Assembly (NCBI GenBank): GCA_937873575.1
Contig: CALMPK010000107.1
Coordinates: forward strand, 1 to 37,179
Direction: 5' to 3'
Length of the DNA: 37,179 nt
Origin: an uncultured Hyphomicrobiaceae bacterium
Lineage (GTDB): Bacteria > Pseudomonadota > Alphaproteobacteria > Rhizobiales > Hyphomicrobiaceae
In this document: positions 34,747 through 37,179 of the stretch, piece by piece
Layout: every line of letters begins with the position of its first letter
Numbering within the stretch: position 1 is the stretch's first letter
Notes under the pieces: generated by a model
Seen by the model: only the letters and a program-made list of their open reading frames with translations
The model's database searches: none
Told to the model about the DNA's origin: nothing
Translations under genes and position numbers: made by a program

Positions 34747-35096
34747 GAGGATTTGGCCCGAAGCTGGAGAGAGCCCGGAAAAAGAGCGGGTTATCGACGG
34801 CGCGAACCATAGTCACGCCCCCAGGGGGTGTCAAGAAACCGAAAGCTCAACAAACGTAGCGTTCTAACGGTGCCGGATGGCCATTCCCCATGCCGCATCA
34901 TCTGATGGCGGAACAAAATTGGGCAGCCGAAAACAACGCGTTGGCTGATCGTGCCAACTTTGCTGCCGGCTTGAGCCCGTCGAGCCCCCTGTTGCCGGGT
35001 TGGAACATTGGCCAAGGCGTGACACCCCGCCGCTGGTCGCGGGCCAGCCTAGAGCACGCTCGATTGGTCTTCGGAAGTGGCTCGTTGACCTGGTCG
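34747..35096. other. Intergenic region between smc and atpI
   Basis: About 350 bases with the atp promoter (34805-34833). The remainder toward smc shows no gene and no clear smc terminator. Confidence 0.6.
34805..34833 (-). promoter_or_regulatory. Sigma70-type promoter of the atp F0 operon
   Basis: Reading leftward: TTGACA (34833-34828), a 17-base spacer, then TATGGT (34810-34805). The -10 box ends 58 bases before the atpI ATG. The spacer contains the palindrome CCCCC-T-GGGGG, which could be a regulator site. Confidence 0.7.
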
Positions 35097-37179
35097 TCAG
35101 ACCGCCTCGAGGAACCGCGTGGCGGTTTCGAGATCGACCGAAACGAGTTGCGGAACCCCGCGCCCGGCCATCGTCCCACCCAACAAGCGGTTTATGCGCG
35201 CCATCGTCATAGGGTGGTGGGTGATGACGAGGAAGCGGGTGGCCGTTTCCGCCGCCATCTTCTCCATCAGCGTGCAGAAGCGGTCGACGTTGGCGTCGTC
35301 GAGCGGCGCGTCCACCTCGTCCAGCACGCAGATCGGCGACGGATTGGTGAGGAACACGGCAAAGATCAGCGACAGCGCGGTGAGCGTCTGCTCGCCGCCG
35401 GAGAGCAGAGACAGCGTCGCCGGCTTCTTGCCCGGGGGCTTGGCGATGATCTCGAGTCCCCCTTGCAGCGGGTCCTCACCCTCGACCATCTCCAGCCGCG
35501 CTTCGCCTCCGCCGAACAGCGTCGTGAACAGCCGGCGGAAGTGGCCGTCGACGGTGTCGAAAGCCTCGCCGAGCCGCTTCTTCGCCTCGCGGTTGATCTG
35601 GCCGATGGCGCCGCGCAACTTGGCGACCGCCTGCTCGACGTCGGCGCGCTCCGTCTCGAGGGTCGAGAACTGACCGTTGAGCGCTTCCAGCTCTTCTTCC
35701 GCCTGAAGGTTTACGCCGCCGAGACGGTCGCGGTCGGACCTCAGCCGGGTGAGCTGCCGGTCGACGTCCGGCATGTCGGGCAGAGGCTGTTGCGGGTCGA
35801 GACCGGCGAGCGGCAGACAGCCCTCGGGAACGACGCCGAGCGTCTCGCGGATTCGCCGGGCTTCCTCCTGGCGGCGCTGACGAGCGGCCTCGAGCCGCGC
35901 CTCGATGCGGGCCCGCGCCTCGCGACTGTCGGAGACGGCGGACTGCACGGCGCGCAAGGCCTGCTGGGCAGTCTTGAGATCGGCCTCCGCCTGCACCAGC
36001 GTGTCGGCGGCGCGCTGGCGCTCGGCATCGGCTTCCGCAATTGCGGAGAACAGCGTGTCGCGCCGCTCTTCCAGTCCCGCCGGCATTTCGGCGAGCGCGG
36101 CAAGCTCGGTGCGTGACGCCTCGGCGCGCTGCCGCAGCGTCGCGGTCTGGCGCTCGGCGGCGGCTCCTCGGCCGGTCCAGCGTTCGCGCTCGGTCGCGAT
36201 GGCCGATACGCGCTCGGATCGTGCGCGGCGGGCGCGCTGTTGCTCGGCGAGCGCGGCGGCGGTGGCAGTCACGTCGGCTCGGCAGCGGTCGGTGGTGGTG
36301 CGCGCGGCAGCGAGTTCGGCGTCGATCGCATCGTTGGGAGAGAGGTCGTCGAGCGCCGCCTGCAGCTCCGTCTCGCGCTCGATCGCTTCGGCGAGATCGT
36401 CCTGCGCTCGCTCGCGTGCCTCGGACACGGCGGCATAGCGGGCTTCGGTTTCGCGAGCGGCCTGCTCGATGCGGGTCAGCCGTTCGCGGGTCTCCGCAAG
36501 CCGGGCCTGCGTCGCGCGCCAGGTCTGGCGGAGCTGCCGCTCCTCCGCCTGCGCTTCTGCCAGCTCCTCGGCCGCGGCGGCCTCCGCTTCGGCGATCATC
36601 TCGGCCGCCTCGGTCGCCTGCGCCTCCTCGTACGCGATCGAGGCGAGGCGGTTCTTCTGGGCGAGGCGCTGGGCGGCGGCCGTGGTGCCGTGAGCGGCGG
36701 CGACGAAGCCATCCCAACGCCACAGGTCGCCCTCGCGGCTGACGAGGCGCTGGCCGGTCTTGAGGTGCGCCTGGAGACGTGCGCCGAGATCGCGCGGAAC
36801 GACGCCGACCTGACGGAGACGGCGGGTCAGCTCCGTGGGGCCTTTGACGTGTTTCGAAAGCGGCTCGGCTTCTGCCGGCAGTCCCGGGTCGGCGCTTGTC
36901 GTTTCGATCAGGCGCCAGTGCACCGCCACCGGCTCGCCATCGCCATCCTGCGTCTCGTCGATGGCAGGGGCTTCCAGATCCTCGCCGAGCGCTGCGCCGA
37001 GGGCGGTTTCGTATCCCGACGAGACGCGCAACTGATCGACGATGCCGGGCAGGCCGCTCGATTGTGCTGGAACGAGCAGGCGGGCGAGCGTTTCGCGCTC
37101 GGTCGAAAGTGCCTTTGCCGCGAGACGTGCCGTCTCTGCTTCGGCGCGTTTGACCTTGACGTCCCCCGCCCCCCCGAGC
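35097..37179 (-). CDS. smc: Chromosome segregation protein SMC, C-terminal part
   Basis: Structural maintenance of chromosomes ATPase, the core of bacterial condensin. About 693 residues are visible; the N-terminal head and first coiled coil are beyond the right edge. From the edge: the hinge (SSGLPGIVDQLRVSSGYETA, GAALGEDLEAP), a long Ala/Glu/Arg-rich coiled coil, then the C-terminal head with ABC signature LSLLSGGEQTLTALSLIFA and Walker B ICVLDEVDAPLDDANVDRF, ending TRFLEAV. The hinge and signature make the identification firm. The frame stays open to the last base of the window. Confidence 0.97.
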   Translation of the reverse strand, partial: LGGAGDVKVKRAEAETARLAAKALSTERETLARLLVPAQSSGLPGIVDQLRVSSGYETALGAALGEDLEAPAIDETQDGDGEPVAVHWRLIETTSADPGLPAEAEPLSKHVKGPTELTRRLRQVGVVPRDLGARLQAHLKTGQRLVSREGDLWRWDGFVAAAHGTTAAAQRLAQKNRLASIAYEEAQATEAAEMIAEAEAAAAEELAEAQAEERQLRQTWRATQARLAETRERLTRIEQAARETEARYAAVSEARERAQDDLAEAIERETELQAALDDLSPNDAIDAELAAARTTTDRCRADVTATAAALAEQQRARRARSERVSAIATERERWTGRGAAAERQTATLRQRAEASRTELAALAEMPAGLEERRDTLFSAIAEADAERQRAADTLVQAEADLKTAQQALRAVQSAVSDSREARARIEARLEAARQRRQEEARRIRETLGVVPEGCLPLAGLDPQQPLPDMPDVDRQLTRLRSDRDRLGGVNLQAEEELEALNGQFSTLETERADVEQAVAKLRGAIGQINREAKKRLGEAFDTVDGHFRRLFTTLFGGGEARLEMVEGEDPLQGGLEIIAKPPGKKPATLSLLSGGEQTLTALSLIFAVFLTNPSPICVLDEVDAPLDDANVDRFCTLMEKMAAETATRFLVITHHPMTMARINRLLGGTMAGRGVPQLVSVDLETATRFLEAV

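Noticed and set aside
33467..34867. 466-codon plus-strand frame over atpB and atpI
   Set aside because: His/Glu/Asp-rich antisense shadow of conserved ATP synthase genes.

Overview
The window is a GC-rich stretch of an alphaproteobacterial chromosome, most likely Hyphomicrobiales (Rhizobiales). This rests on the order mdh-sucC-sucD next to zapE, on an F0 ATP synthase operon (atpI-B-E-F'-F) with no F1 genes following it, on the order ispH-thrB-rnhA, and on an ExoF-like exporter. I do not assign a genus.

Layout. Positions 1-4353 (minus strand): TCA-cycle genes sucD (cut by the window edge), sucC and mdh, plus the ATPase gene zapE. Positions 4354-8250: a GNAT acetyltransferase, an ArsC/low-molecular-weight phosphatase, a long structured non-coding region, a 58-residue histone H1-like Lys/Ala protein, a rhodanese and an unrecognised membrane protein. 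Positions 8868-8944: tRNA-Arg(ACG).

Positions 9461-24330: an accessory exopolysaccharide locus starting about 0.5 kb after the tRNA. It encodes a Wzx-like flippase, two GT4 glycosyltransferases, a CelD/BcsL-type acyltransferase, a polysaccharide deacetylase, a secreted beta-helix protein, an exostosin/RXYLT1-like glycosyltransferase, a WecG/TagA glycosyltransferase, a Wzy/ligase-like membrane protein, a Wzz-like protein without kinase domain, an ExoF-like export protein and a GDP-mannose 3,5-epimerase-like enzyme. Together these can make a sugar nucleotide, assemble a lipid-linked repeat, flip, polymerise, export, acetylate/deacetylate and trim a polymer. No priming glycosyl-1-phosphate transferase and no tyrosine kinase lie in the window, so the set is incomplete here. 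This locus is the best candidate for an undescribed system: the epimerase keeps the catalytic residues of the plant enzyme and may supply GDP-L-galactose or GDP-L-gulose.

Positions 25074-31612: housekeeping genes, namely yqgE, a DsbD-N-like periplasmic protein, a peroxiredoxin, a small secreted protein, rnhA, thrB, ispH and a lipoprotein. Positions 31866-34833: the atp F0 operon with a near-consensus promoter and a clear terminator. Positions 35097-37179: the C-terminal part of smc, cut by the window edge.

All calls come from reading the sequence; no database search was run. Several starts were moved from the longest open frame to internal codons on the basis of ribosome binding sites and family N-termini.
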